A model generated the notes under the pieces. The model made no database searches, was not told where the DNA came from, and saw only the letters and a list, made by a program, of their open reading frames with translations. Made by a program: the position numbers and the translations under genes. 64,000 bases of DNA from Pseudomonas monsensis (GTDB lineage Bacteria; Pseudomonadota; Gammaproteobacteria; Pseudomonadales; Pseudomonadaceae): assembly GCF_014268495.2 (NCBI RefSeq), contig NZ_CP077087.1, positions 5,778,501 to 5,842,500 of the forward strand. The letters run 5' to 3'. This document shows positions 33,501 to 41,363 of the stretch, in pieces (position 1 is the first letter of the stretch; each line of letters opens with the position of its first letter).

Positions 33501-34097
33501 CTGCCCGTGCATCCCGGCAAGGTCGACATCAATTCAACGCAGCATAAGGGCAAGTACGCCCTACAGGGTCAAAGCTCGATCTACGACGTCTATCCGTCGA
33601 GCAACGCGATCATCAGCCTGTCGACCCCCGGCGCTCAGGCCAGGACCGCCAACGCGTCGACCTGGACGTTCTACAGCACACGGATGACCGAAACGGTCAC
33701 CCGCAGCGATATCCGCCTCAGTGGCAATGAACTGCATGTCGCCAGCGTGTTGATCGAATTGCCCGACATCGACGAAGAAACCCCCGTGGAGTCCATCAGT
33801 GTGGCGACGTCATCCGGGAACATTTATGAAGTGTCGCTGCTGTTCGAAGTGTTGCAGCTCTACGTCATCGAAGCCCGGGGCTATGCCACGCTGGCGGCGC
33901 TGCTGGAGGACATCCGGCAACACCGGGAACGCCACGAACTGGCTTCGCAGGTGTTCGTCTTGAACATCGGCTCCACCGCCGAAAAAAGCGGTCATATCTA
34001 TTACAACGCGAGCAAGGACTACTGGGGCATCGACAGCGACTTGAGCTATCGGATCAAACCGCAAGACCTGGTGATAAACCGCGCACTGATCGCCTGA
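30597..34097 (+). CDS. Large TcdB-pore-like protein with degenerate RTX repeats (putative toxin translocation/pore component)
   Basis: An 1166-residue protein without a classical signal peptide. Residues 1-60 are Pro-rich. Residues 175-390 hold two or more long hydrophobic, Gly/Ala-rich stretches (YLQSGAGVGLQAYGIYSGL, GAGISIALGLAALAGFGSV, GPLGLAAAAVLVLGAEIYRA) and resemble the pore-forming region of TcdA/TcdB and FitD-type toxins. Degenerate calcium-binding nonapeptides follow: LTGGDKDDTF (535-544), LDGSAGTDLLAF (565-576), VTAGAGDDKLVI (649-660) and VDGGAGTDRYYI (667-678). Residues 690-1166 are beta-rich and unassigned. A C-terminal type I secretion signal is not obvious. With the adjacent transferase it suggests an A-plus-B toxin split over two genes. 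It could instead be an independent RTX adhesin or pore-former. Confidence 0.6.
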   Translation: MAKLITASVEPTLDAVIHITPISTSANHHAPVSRQVEIVPSAPPLTPPPARPVQNPAPLALKTLDKRLGPLRIGEFTISRVELQAMGATVNGEHISGANAHLEAADKTFLDALGFDPAQVESRIKSTDNPDSSKVATLFFEIACKRSPTAAPLFIASTPLAPGNPMARFDKLLGSAQKIDIHRVDSLEHMPGWVNRSKSYLQSGAGVGLQAYGIYSGLIGIAEAIKVGDLGEAAFNAGGISSEIGSLIIERGLSKGGEAMFQSGATVFNRFPATSIGKTLSRGAGLFASAITLPFDIIGAVKAFNAAAGTTGKAAQDHYVSGGLSVAGAGISIALGLAALAGFGSVAGPLGLAAAAVLVLGAEIYRAARVVDDIDDYIELGFHERLRSGWFAFTHQELDQDVMDRFRIAKATGDHRQQQQASATALLQGAYKNYIEHVVNGSFNVQLRPINVWRHQWDASAGEQPFKVENEPVVVSSDDHIDARDGLPPDLERVVSGEAGDGKGVLWRLDDGYDRVVGVKNKPNYFTYRTDAKNLTGGDKDDTFLFEVAETEFDRAVRPARTSILDGSAGTDLLAFEGARPRRETRFVGHDVHLPSGEVALRSGDPQIADISVAQIKDIENISTLRQGSSKVTGDDRANVIVANGYDTVTAGAGDDKLVIRGAQVNVDGGAGTDRYYIAETSIEATIVENGQQISHIELGWPAENIQQWRIVGTSLVITSRRGADGELPEHTLTIENVYRTLNGQRQVINNLLLFITSDGYELLPVLPALLQDLLPHTTEVIVTVNGSRPPAPCIINGGALHPKAAQPQHYFMSRNNRRVDFSVPHGTARTSSVIHLDYNSTELLGLGITYSVDSNKGVSGFSYLTYSAFTIRLQLLAKAVFLSNVVGERSDNKTDVGGGRMAAGIETRHDVVLVFKDGESYRLVPPALSYIADSATPGYQSRPAPECLKPRHGRYLFNRPQVTERHLLPVHPGKVDINSTQHKGKYALQGQSSIYDVYPSSNAIISLSTPGAQARTANASTWTFYSTRMTETVTRSDIRLSGNELHVASVLIELPDIDEETPVESISVATSSGNIYEVSLLFEVLQLYVIEARGYATLAALLEDIRQHRERHELASQVFVLNIGSTAEKSGHIYYNASKDYWGIDSDLSYRIKPQDLVINRALIA

Positions 34098-34105
34098 TGC
34101 GCAGC

Positions 34106-34696
34106 TCAGGCGAATAACTCACCTTGCAACTCATCCAGCAGTGCCTGAATGGCATCCAGGCGCTGTTGCGGATCATCCAGTTGCAGCAGGTCGATCTTGT
34201 CTTCTTCGGCAAAGGGCAACAGGTAGGCCAACTGATTGGCCAGTGACTGCTGACCAGGCGCGTCGGTGCCCATGTTCAGCGCCTCGACCATCGGATGCTC
34301 GGCCAGGGCCTTGAGCAGCGCCACCAGGTCGGCGTCTTCTTCCTGCAAGGGTTGCTCCGGCTCGTCGTCCAGCCACTCGACGTCAGCGAGAATCAATTGG
34401 TCGCGCTGCACTTCGGTGCGCAGCACATGGAAGCGGCGCCCGCCCTGCACGCGAATCCCCAACAGCCCGTTGTCCTGCTGCTGGAAATCGGTGATCAGCG
34501 CTTCGCAGCCGACCAGCGCAAAACCCTGCGGCGCGAGGCCGACTTCGCTACCGTCGAGGATGCACACCACGCCGAAGCCGCCGCCCTGTTTCATGCAACG
34601 ACCGATCATGTCCAGGTAGCGCGCCTCGAAGATCTGCAAGTCGAGATTGCAACCGGGAAACAGCACTGTGTTCAGCGGAAAAAGCGGCAGGCTCAT
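34106..34696 (-). CDS. LON-domain (substrate-binding) protein
   Basis: A 196-residue cytosolic protein consisting of the N-terminal LON substrate-binding domain without the AAA or protease parts. LPLFPLNTVLFPGCNLDLQIFEARY is the domain opening, and a helical C-terminal segment ends DAIQALLDELQGEL. Such stand-alone LON-domain proteins are widespread in Pseudomonas and have no settled function. The ATG at 34696 is preferred because AAGGAA sits 7 bases upstream; the ATG at 34702 overlaps that ribosome site. The stop lies 9 bases from the stop of the convergent toxin-region gene, marking the right edge of the insertion. Confidence 0.9.
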   Translation of the reverse strand: MSLPLFPLNTVLFPGCNLDLQIFEARYLDMIGRCMKQGGGFGVVCILDGSEVGLAPQGFALVGCEALITDFQQQDNGLLGIRVQGGRRFHVLRTEVQRDQLILADVEWLDDEPEQPLQEEDADLVALLKALAEHPMVEALNMGTDAPGQQSLANQLAYLLPFAEEDKIDLLQLDDPQQRLDAIQALLDELQGELFA

Positions 34697-34706
34697 AGAC
34701 ATTTCC

Positions 34707-35423
34707 TTAGACCACCATCGACACCGCCAACGGCAGGAACACCGCCGTGGCCACGCCCATCAGACTCATTGCCAGCGCCGCGAAGGCGCCGCACTCATCA
34801 CTTTCCTGCAACGCCACCGAGGTGCCGACGGCGTGGGCTGTCATGCCCAACGCCATGCCGCGCGCCTCGGGGCTGTGTACGCCAAGGCGGGTCAACAGTG
34901 CCGGGCCGAAGATCGCGCCGATCACCCCGGTGATCAGCACGAACACCGCCGCCAGCGCCGCGACGCCACCGATCTGCTCGGCCACCAGCATGGCAATCGG
35001 CGAGGTCACCGACTTCGGCGCCATGGTCATCAGGATCATGTGCTCGGCGCCGAACCACCAGCCGAGCAACACGCCCATGCCCGTCGCGACCACACCACCT
35101 ATCACCAGCGTAGTAAAAATCGGCCAGAACAATTGGCGGATGCGTTTGAGGTTGAGATACAGCGGCACCGCCAGCGCCACTGTCGCCGGGCCCAGCAGAA
35201 TGCTGAGGATCTCGGTGCTCTTGCGGTACTCGGCGTAAGTCAGGCCGCAGCTGACCAGCACCCCAATCACCAACAGCATGGAGACCAGCACCGGTTGCAG
35301 AAAGATCCAGCGGGTTTTCTCGAACGCCGCCAGCACCAGTTGATAAGCACCGAGGGTGATGCCGATGCCGAACAGCGGATGGTGAATCACCGACGCCCAG
35401 GCGCCGTGCCAGTCGAAGAGCAT
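34707..35423 (-). CDS. LrgB/CidB-family membrane protein
   Basis: A 238-residue protein with about seven hydrophobic helices and LrgB signatures: LGPATVALAVPLY, MTMAPKSVTSPIAM and GMTAHAVGTSVALQESDECGAFAALAMSLMG. With its LrgA/CidA partner it is assigned to holin/antiholin-like control of murein hydrolases or, in other bacteria, to export of small organic acids such as pyruvate. Its ATG overlaps the stop of the upstream partner (TGATG). The LON-domain gene follows 10 bases after its stop. Confidence 0.92.
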   Translation of the reverse strand: MLFDWHGAWASVIHHPLFGIGITLGAYQLVLAAFEKTRWIFLQPVLVSMLLVIGVLVSCGLTYAEYRKSTEILSILLGPATVALAVPLYLNLKRIRQLFWPIFTTLVIGGVVATGMGVLLGWWFGAEHMILMTMAPKSVTSPIAMLVAEQIGGVAALAAVFVLITGVIGAIFGPALLTRLGVHSPEARGMALGMTAHAVGTSVALQESDECGAFAALAMSLMGVATAVFLPLAVSMVV

Positions 35424-35785
35424 CAGGATTCCTCCGATGGCGCTACATGACGCCGGACCAGACGCTGCATCAAGACCCCGGCGAAGGCCATCGACAGAAT
35501 CAGCGAGACCACCAGTGCGCCGACAATCGCCCAGAAATCCGCGGCAATTGCCGAGGCGTACACCATCACACCCACGGCTGGCGGCACCAGCAGCAAGGGC
35601 AGATAGCGCAACAGACTGCCGGCCGCGAGGTTCAACGGCTCGCCGACTTCCCCGCGAACGATCAGGAACACCAGCAGCAACAGCAGGCCGATGATCGGCC
35701 CCGGCAGCACCGGCAACAGCAAGTGATTGAGCGCCGTGCCGAGCAATTGAAACAGCACCAGCAGGGTCAGGCCACGTAACAACAT
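35423..35785 (-). CDS. LrgA/CidA-family membrane protein
   Basis: A 120-residue protein with four hydrophobic helices (LLRGLTLLVLFQLLGTAL, PGPIIGLLLLLVFLIV, LLRYLPLLLVPPAVGVMVY, FWAIVGALVVSLILSMAF). LPGPIIG and the LFVPPAVGVM-type block are family signatures. The ATG at 35785 gives MLLRGLTLL; the longer open frame upstream begins with an unconserved, Cys-containing stretch. It forms a two-gene unit with the LrgB-type gene. Confidence 0.9.
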   Translation of the reverse strand: MLLRGLTLLVLFQLLGTALNHLLLPVLPGPIIGLLLLLVFLIVRGEVGEPLNLAAGSLLRYLPLLLVPPAVGVMVYASAIAADFWAIVGALVVSLILSMAFAGVLMQRLVRRHVAPSEES

Positions 35786-35965
35786 CTGACATCTCCGACA
35801 AAAAGCGCCGAGCATTATAAGCACGCCTGCGCTATGGATCGGCATTCGCCAAAAGCATGGTCGGTTGACCGGAGCAAATCGCCATGATGATCTACAGTGG
35901 TTCGCAGGGCGGTCAAATCCCCCACCTGAAAAACTATAAAACCGATGAACCCAAGGAGAGTCTCA

Positions 35966-36421
35966 ATGCCCTATGTTCCCGTTGCAGAGCTCAAAGATTA
36001 TGTCGGCAAGGAACTCGGACGTTCCGAATGGCTCACTATCGATCAGGAACGCATCAACCTGTTCGCCGAAGCCACCGGTGATTATCAGTTCATTCACGTC
36101 GACCCGGTCAAAGCCGCGCAAACGCCATTTGGCAGCACCATTGCCCACGGTTTCCTGTCGTTGTCGCTAATCCCCAAATTGATGGAAGACATCCTGATCC
36201 TGCCGCAAGGCGTGAAGATGGTGGTCAACTACGGTCTGGACAGCGTGCGCTTCATCCAGCCGGTGAAAGTCAATTCGAAAGTCCGTCTGAAGGTCGATCT
36301 GGGCGAAGTGACCGAGAAAAAACCCGGCCAGTGGCTGCTCAAGGCCACCGCGACACTGGAGATAGAAGGCTCGGACAAACCGGCCTATATCGCCGAGCCA
36401 CTGTCGCTCTGCTTCGTCTGA
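35966..36421 (+). CDS. MaoC-family dehydratase / (R)-specific enoyl-CoA hydratase
   Basis: A 151-residue hot-dog-fold protein. The hydratase-2 motif reads ATGDYQFIHVDPVKA, with D39 and H44 as the probable catalytic pair, followed by TPFGSTIAHGFLSLSLIP. It would hydrate trans-2-enoyl-CoA to (R)-3-hydroxyacyl-CoA, as PhaJ-type enzymes do. The ATG at 35966 has AAGGAGAG seven bases upstream; the ATG at 35945 would add seven residues ahead of that site. The gene stands alone between lrgA and the MORN-peptidase gene. Confidence 0.9.
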   Translation: MPYVPVAELKDYVGKELGRSEWLTIDQERINLFAEATGDYQFIHVDPVKAAQTPFGSTIAHGFLSLSLIPKLMEDILILPQGVKMVVNYGLDSVRFIQPVKVNSKVRLKVDLGEVTEKKPGQWLLKATATLEIEGSDKPAYIAEPLSLCFV

Positions 36422-36532
36422 TGGTTCTGGATGCGAAGCAGCGCACGCTGTTTCGCGTCAACACTGTTTTACCGGCTGCAATAGGTCACACAGCTGCGGC
36501 ATACTCGGTCGCCTAATTGCCCGGATCCCGCT

Positions 36533-38260
36533 ATGCGCTCACTCGCGACTCTTGCCCCCCTTGCCTTGACTCTGTTGCTGGCCGCTTGCGGCGACGGCGA
36601 ATCGCTGTTGCCGCCGGATGCGCGTCTGCCGGACGGCGGGCGCTATCGCGGTGAGCTGGTCAATGGCTTGCTGCAAGGTCAAGGCCGCGTCGACTATCCC
36701 AACGGCAGTTGGTACGCCGGGCAGTTCGACAAGGGCCAGTGGCATGGCCAGGGCGAATGGCACGGCAGCAATGGCGAGGTTTATCGCGGTCAGTTCCAGC
36801 AGGGATTATTCGATGGCCAGGGCAGCCTGACCACCAATGCCAGCAGCTACACCGGCGGTTTCAAACAGGGCCGGCGCGACGGCGAAGGTACGCTGAAAGA
36901 AAACGCCATGACCTACCGTGGCGAGTTCAAGGCCGATCAATATTCGGGGCTCGGCCGCCTGGAAATGGACGACGGCAGTTCCTATCAAGGCCAGTTCGCC
37001 CACGGCAAGCCCAACGGCGAAGGCCAGCGCGGCGATGCCAGCGGCAATTCGTTCAGTGGCCACTTCGTCAATGGTCAGCTGGAGGGCAATGGCACCTTCA
37101 ACAGTGCCGACGGCGACATCTATGTCGGCGGCTTCAAGAACAATCAACTGCACGGCAAAGGTCGTTACGAAAACGCTGACGGCGATGTCTGGCTCGGCCA
37201 GTTCAAGGAAGGCGCGCTGACCGGCAAGGGCGAACTGATCGGTGCCGACGGCAGCCACTACATCGGCACGTTCAGCGACTGGCGCTTCAGCGGTCAGGGG
37301 CGCTTGAACCTGTCCGACGGCAGTTTCTACATCGGCGGCTTCGACAACGACAGCTATGCGGGACGCGGCACCCTGGTGCTCACCGATGGCACCGTGATGA
37401 GCGGCACCTGGATCAACGGCCAGCGCGTGCGCGATGCCGATGGCAAGTTGCTGCCCGATACCCTTGAACTCGGCTTGCTCGCCCAGGGACGTCTGCTCGA
37501 TGACGCGCTGGCCGCCATCCCCGCTTCGACCCCAGCGGTCGAGCTGTACACGTTGACCCTCGGCGGCGATGGCAAGCAAAGCGTGTTTCTGCGCGAATCA
37601 GACTACGTGGCCAACATGCTCAACACACGTTTCGGCGCCTACGGCCAGATCCGCCTGGTCAACCACCGCGACCATCTCGGCGACCGACCGATGGCCACCC
37701 GCGAGAACCTGCGCCGCGCCGCGCAGACACTGGCCGAACGCAGCGGCCCGGAAGACTTGCTGTTCATCTACCTGACCAGCCACGGCACCGCCGAGCATGA
37801 ACTGGTGCTCGACCAGCCGCGCATGGAGCTGGCCGACCTGCCCGCCGACGAACTCGCCGCCGTGCTGGCACCGCTGAAAAACCGCGACAAGATCATCGTG
37901 ATCTCGTCGTGTTACTCCGGCGGTTTCATTCCCGCCCTCAAGGACGAACACACGCTGATCATGACCGCGTCGCGCGCCGACCGGGTGTCCTTCGGCTGCT
38001 CGGAAGAAGCCAACTTCACCTACTTCGGCGACGCGCTGTTCGCCCAGGCGCTGAACCAGACCGACGATCTGGAGCAAGCCTTCAAACTCGCCAGGGCCAC
38101 CGTCGCCGAGCGCGAACTGGCGGACAATTTCGAAGCCTCGGAGCCGCAGATCTGGGCGCCGAAAGCCGTGCTGTCACACTGGCAACTGCTGCGCAAACAG
38201 CAGGCAAGAAAAGCATTGCAAAGTGCTGCGTTGAACGACGGAGCTACAAAGAGCAACTAA
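36533..38260 (+). CDS. MORN-repeat lipoprotein with C-terminal C13 (legumain/caspase-like) peptidase domain
   Basis: A 575-residue protein. The signal peptide ends in LLLAAC, so C19 is lipidated. Residues 35-300 hold eleven or twelve MORN repeats of about 23 residues (pattern Y.G.F..G...G.G.......G). Residues 340-550 form a C13-like cysteine peptidase domain: H417 in YLTSHGTAEHE and C460 in VISSCYSGGF are the expected His-Cys dyad, and IMTASRADRVSFGCSEEANFTYFG follows. It probably sits in the outer or inner membrane facing the periplasm. The substrate is unknown, and GPI-transamidase-like or asparaginyl-endopeptidase chemistry is possible from the clan. An SDR-like gene follows 27 bases downstream. 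Confidence 0.9.
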   Translation: MRSLATLAPLALTLLLAACGDGESLLPPDARLPDGGRYRGELVNGLLQGQGRVDYPNGSWYAGQFDKGQWHGQGEWHGSNGEVYRGQFQQGLFDGQGSLTTNASSYTGGFKQGRRDGEGTLKENAMTYRGEFKADQYSGLGRLEMDDGSSYQGQFAHGKPNGEGQRGDASGNSFSGHFVNGQLEGNGTFNSADGDIYVGGFKNNQLHGKGRYENADGDVWLGQFKEGALTGKGELIGADGSHYIGTFSDWRFSGQGRLNLSDGSFYIGGFDNDSYAGRGTLVLTDGTVMSGTWINGQRVRDADGKLLPDTLELGLLAQGRLLDDALAAIPASTPAVELYTLTLGGDGKQSVFLRESDYVANMLNTRFGAYGQIRLVNHRDHLGDRPMATRENLRRAAQTLAERSGPEDLLFIYLTSHGTAEHELVLDQPRMELADLPADELAAVLAPLKNRDKIIVISSCYSGGFIPALKDEHTLIMTASRADRVSFGCSEEANFTYFGDALFAQALNQTDDLEQAFKLARATVAERELADNFEASEPQIWAPKAVLSHWQLLRKQQARKALQSAALNDGATKSN

Positions 38261-38287
38261 GCTGAACAGTATCAAGGGAGAGACACC

Positions 38288-38929
38288 ATGTACTTGACGC
38301 CTCAGCACGTATTGCTTGCCGGAGCCACCGGTTTGACCGGTGAACATCTACTCGACCGTTTGCTCAACGAGCCAACGATTTCACGTGTGCTCGCCCCTTC
38401 CCGTCGACCCTTGGCCGAACATCCGCACCTGGAAAACCCGGTGGGCGATCCGCAGGCGTTTCTGCCGCAACTCAGTGGCCGCGTCGATATCGCCTATTGC
38501 TGCCTCGGCACCACCATCAAACAGGCCGGCTCTGAAGCAGCGTTTCGCGCGGTAGATCTGGACATGGTCGTGGCCTTCGCCAAACGCGCGCGGGAGATGG
38601 GTGCGCGGCATCTGATCGTGATCAGCGCGATTGGCGCGGATCCGAAATCGTCGGTGTTCTATAACCGGGTCAAAGGTGAAATGGAGCAGGCGTTGCGTGC
38701 GCAAGACTGGCCGCAACTGACCATTTGCCGGCCATCGCTGTTATTGGGTGATCGCGCCGAACCGCGTCTGGGCGAACAACTCGCCGCGCCGTTTTCCAAA
38801 CTGATTCCAGGCAAATACCGCGGCATCGAAGCCTGCCAGCTGGCCCGGGCGATGTGGCGCCTGGCGCTGGAAGAGCAGGATGGGGTGCGGGTGATCGAGT
38901 CGGATGAGCTACGCAAATTGGGCAAATAA
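38288..38929 (+). CDS. NAD(P)-binding SDR-like oxidoreductase (atypical, YwnB/HTATIP2-like)
   Basis: A 213-residue Rossmann protein. The dinucleotide-binding loop is GATGLTG (12-18), followed by the AYCCLGTT segment and YNRVKGEMEQAL, in which Y-N-R-V-K keeps the Tyr-x-x-x-Lys spacing. No substrate can be deduced. AAGGGAGAG precedes the ATG. It could share a transcript with the MORN-peptidase gene. Confidence 0.87.
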   Translation: MYLTPQHVLLAGATGLTGEHLLDRLLNEPTISRVLAPSRRPLAEHPHLENPVGDPQAFLPQLSGRVDIAYCCLGTTIKQAGSEAAFRAVDLDMVVAFAKRAREMGARHLIVISAIGADPKSSVFYNRVKGEMEQALRAQDWPQLTICRPSLLLGDRAEPRLGEQLAAPFSKLIPGKYRGIEACQLARAMWRLALEEQDGVRVIESDELRKLGK

Positions 38930-38979
38930 CCTGAAATCGCTATCGCCAGCAGGCTGGCGATGGAGTGCGCCGCACTCCC

Positions 38980-39264
38980 CTACAACCCGCCAGTCGCCTG
39001 AAAACTCACGCCGATCACGGTGAGCAACGACAACGGTAACAACAACGTATCGAGCAACGCACTCGCCGGCAGGTCCACCCCCGGATAACTCGGCGCCTCA
39101 GCGCCGAAGCGATCCATCGCACAACACCCGCCATTCAGCGCGTACAAATCCAGGCGCGTGCCGGAATACACCACCGGCGCCCCCGGCTTGGCCGCATCCA
39201 GCGTGCGCACAGTGGCGCACCCGGCCAGTTGCAGCGCCAGCACAATTGCCAGCAGCTTATTCAT
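38980..39264 (-). CDS. YceK/YidQ-family lipoprotein (DUF1375)
   Basis: A 94-residue small lipoprotein. The signal peptide MNKLLAIVLALQLAGC puts the lipidated cysteine at 16, followed by ATVRTLDAAKPGAPVVYSGTRLDLYAL, the typical YceK/YidQ opening. It ends with a hydrophobic stretch (ALLDTLLLPLSLLTVIGVSF). The function is unknown. Its start overlaps the end of ubiX by 8 bases, so it is the last gene of mpl-ubiX-yceK. Confidence 0.85.
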   Translation of the reverse strand: MNKLLAIVLALQLAGCATVRTLDAAKPGAPVVYSGTRLDLYALNGGCCAMDRFGAEAPSYPGVDLPASALLDTLLLPLSLLTVIGVSFQATGGL

Positions 39265-39904
39265 CGCTGCTCAGATGATGCTCGCCCCAGCGCGGCAGCA
39301 TGTCCTGCGGAATGCCCAACAGATTGAGAATCCGTGCGACGACGAAATCGATCAGGTCGTCGATGGTCTGCGGCTGGTGGTAGAAGCCCGGCGACGCAGG
39401 AAGAATGGTTACGCCCATGTTCGACAGCTTGAGCATGTGCTCCAGATGAATGCTCGAATACGGCGCCTCGCGCGGCACCAGAATCAACTGGCGACGCTCT
39501 TTCAATGTGACATCGGCAGCGCGCTCGATCAGGTTGTTGCAGGCGCCCGTGGCAATCGCCGACAGCGTACCGGTGGAACACGGCACCACCACCATCGCCG
39601 CCGGTGCGCCAGAGCCCGAGGCCACCGGCGACATCCAGTCTTCCTTGCCATACACGCGAATCTGCCCGGCAGCCGCGCCGGTATATTCGGTGAGGAACGC
39701 CTGCATCATCTGCGGCTTGGGCGGCAGCGTGACATCGGTCTCGGTGGCCATCACCAGTTGCGCGGCCTTGGAGATCAGGAAGTGCACCTCGCGATCTTCG
39801 CGCACCAGGCAATCGAGCAGGCGCAAACCGTACTGCGCGCCAGAGGCGCCGGTCATGGCCAGCGTGATGCGTTCCGGGCCGCCATCCTGGGAAAGAGTGT
39901 TCAT
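39257..39904 (-). CDS. ubiX: Flavin prenyltransferase UbiX
   Basis: Makes prenylated FMN, the cofactor of the UbiD decarboxylase in ubiquinone synthesis. It has 215 residues. Blocks are ITLAMTGASGAQYGLRLL (FMN binding), VVPCSTGTLSAIATGACNNLIERAADV and REAPYSSIHLEHML. The ATG at 39904 overlaps the mpl stop by four bases; the open frame upstream is an artefact inside mpl. It is the middle gene of mpl-ubiX-yceK. Confidence 0.95.
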   Translation of the reverse strand: MNTLSQDGGPERITLAMTGASGAQYGLRLLDCLVREDREVHFLISKAAQLVMATETDVTLPPKPQMMQAFLTEYTGAAAGQIRVYGKEDWMSPVASGSGAPAAMVVVPCSTGTLSAIATGACNNLIERAADVTLKERRQLILVPREAPYSSIHLEHMLKLSNMGVTILPASPGFYHQPQTIDDLIDFVVARILNLLGIPQDMLPRWGEHHLSSDE

Positions 39905-41250
39905 TTCAGCGCCTCGGCGAGTTTGCCGTGCAGGCCGCCGAAGCCGCCGTTGCTCATGATCACCACGTGAGTGCCGGGCTGGGCCTGGCTCTTCACACGT
40001 TCGATGATGCCTTCGAGGGAATCGCTGACAATCGACGGCACCGTGCACAGTGCGGCGGTGCCCGCCAGATCCCAACCCAGGTTGGCCGGGGCGTACCAGA
40101 TCACCTGATCGGCATCGACCACGCTGTCAGGCAGACCGTCACGGTGCGCGCCGAGCTTCATCGAGTTGGAGCGCGGCTCGATGATCGCGATCAGCGGTGC
40201 GTCGCCGATGCGCTTGCGCAGACCGTCGAGGGTGGTGGCGATGGCGGTTGGGTGGTGGGCGAAATCGTCATAGATGGTGATGCCACGCACCTCGGCGACT
40301 TTCTCCATGCGGCGTTTGACGTTCTTGAACGCGCTCAACCCGGCGATGCCCATTGATGGAACCACGCCAACGTGCCGTGCCGCCGCCAACGCGGCCAAGG
40401 CATTGGCGACGTTGTGCTGACCGGTCAGCTCCCATTCGACCGTGCCCTGAGGCACGCCTTCGAACATCACTTCAAACGCCGAACCGTCTTCGCTGAGCAG
40501 TTTGACCTGCCACTGACCGCCGGCGCCGGTGGTCTGCACCGGCGTCCAGCAACCCATTTCGATCACGCGCTGCAAGGCCGGTTCGGTGGTCGGGTGGATG
40601 ACCAGGCCTTCGCTCGGAATGGTTCGCACCAAATGGTGGAACTGCCGCTCGATCGCCGCAAGATCCGGGAAGATGTCCGCGTGATCGAACTCAAGGTTAT
40701 TGAGGATCGCGGTGCGCGGGCGGTAGTGGACGAATTTCGAACGTTTGTCGAAGAAGGCGCTGTCGTACTCGTCGGCCTCGATCACGAAGAACGGCGTACC
40801 GCCCAGGCGGGCCGACACCGAGAAGTTTTGCGGCACGCCGCCAATCAGGAAGCCCGGACTCATGCCGGCATGTTCCAGGACCCAAGCGAGCATGCTGCTG
40901 GTGGTGGTCTTGCCGTGCGTACCGGCCACCGCCAGCACCCAACGGCCTTGCAGCACGTGATCGGCCAGCCACTGCGGACCGGAGACGTACGGCAGGCCTT
41001 TGTTCAGCACATATTCCACCGCCGGGTTGCCGCGGGACATGGCGTTGCCGATCACCACCAGATCCGGTGCCGGATCGAGTTGGGCCGGGTCATAGCCTTG
41101 CGTCAGTTGAATGCCTTGCGCTTCAAGCTGCGTGCTCATCGGCGGATAGACGTTGGCATCGGAGCCGGTCACGTGATGGCCCAGCTCTTTGGCCAGCACT
41201 GCCATCGAGCCCATGAAAGTCCCGCAGATACCCAGAATATGAATGTGCAT
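39901..41250 (-). CDS. mpl: UDP-N-acetylmuramate:L-alanyl-gamma-D-glutamyl-meso-diaminopimelate ligase
   Basis: Murein-recycling Mur-family ligase that joins recovered tripeptide to UDP-MurNAc in the cytosol. It has 449 residues. HIHILGICGTFMGSMA opens the N-terminal domain, GTHGKTT (110-116) is the ATP-binding loop, and DEYDSAFFDKRSKF is a conserved central segment. The ATG at 41250 gives MHIHILGICG. Upstream lies the 101-bp tandem array, about 110 bases from the start. Confidence 0.96.
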   Translation of the reverse strand: MHIHILGICGTFMGSMAVLAKELGHHVTGSDANVYPPMSTQLEAQGIQLTQGYDPAQLDPAPDLVVIGNAMSRGNPAVEYVLNKGLPYVSGPQWLADHVLQGRWVLAVAGTHGKTTTSSMLAWVLEHAGMSPGFLIGGVPQNFSVSARLGGTPFFVIEADEYDSAFFDKRSKFVHYRPRTAILNNLEFDHADIFPDLAAIERQFHHLVRTIPSEGLVIHPTTEPALQRVIEMGCWTPVQTTGAGGQWQVKLLSEDGSAFEVMFEGVPQGTVEWELTGQHNVANALAALAAARHVGVVPSMGIAGLSAFKNVKRRMEKVAEVRGITIYDDFAHHPTAIATTLDGLRKRIGDAPLIAIIEPRSNSMKLGAHRDGLPDSVVDADQVIWYAPANLGWDLAGTAALCTVPSIVSDSLEGIIERVKSQAQPGTHVVIMSNGGFGGLHGKLAEALK

Positions 41251-41363
41251 AGTCGACCTCGTAAAACATGGCCGCAGGTTAGCGTAGGGAGGGGGAAATC
41301 GCACTCTTTAGGTGAGGAGCGGGGCTGGTTGGCCTGGCATTTGGGCTCGACTGAAGATTGTCC

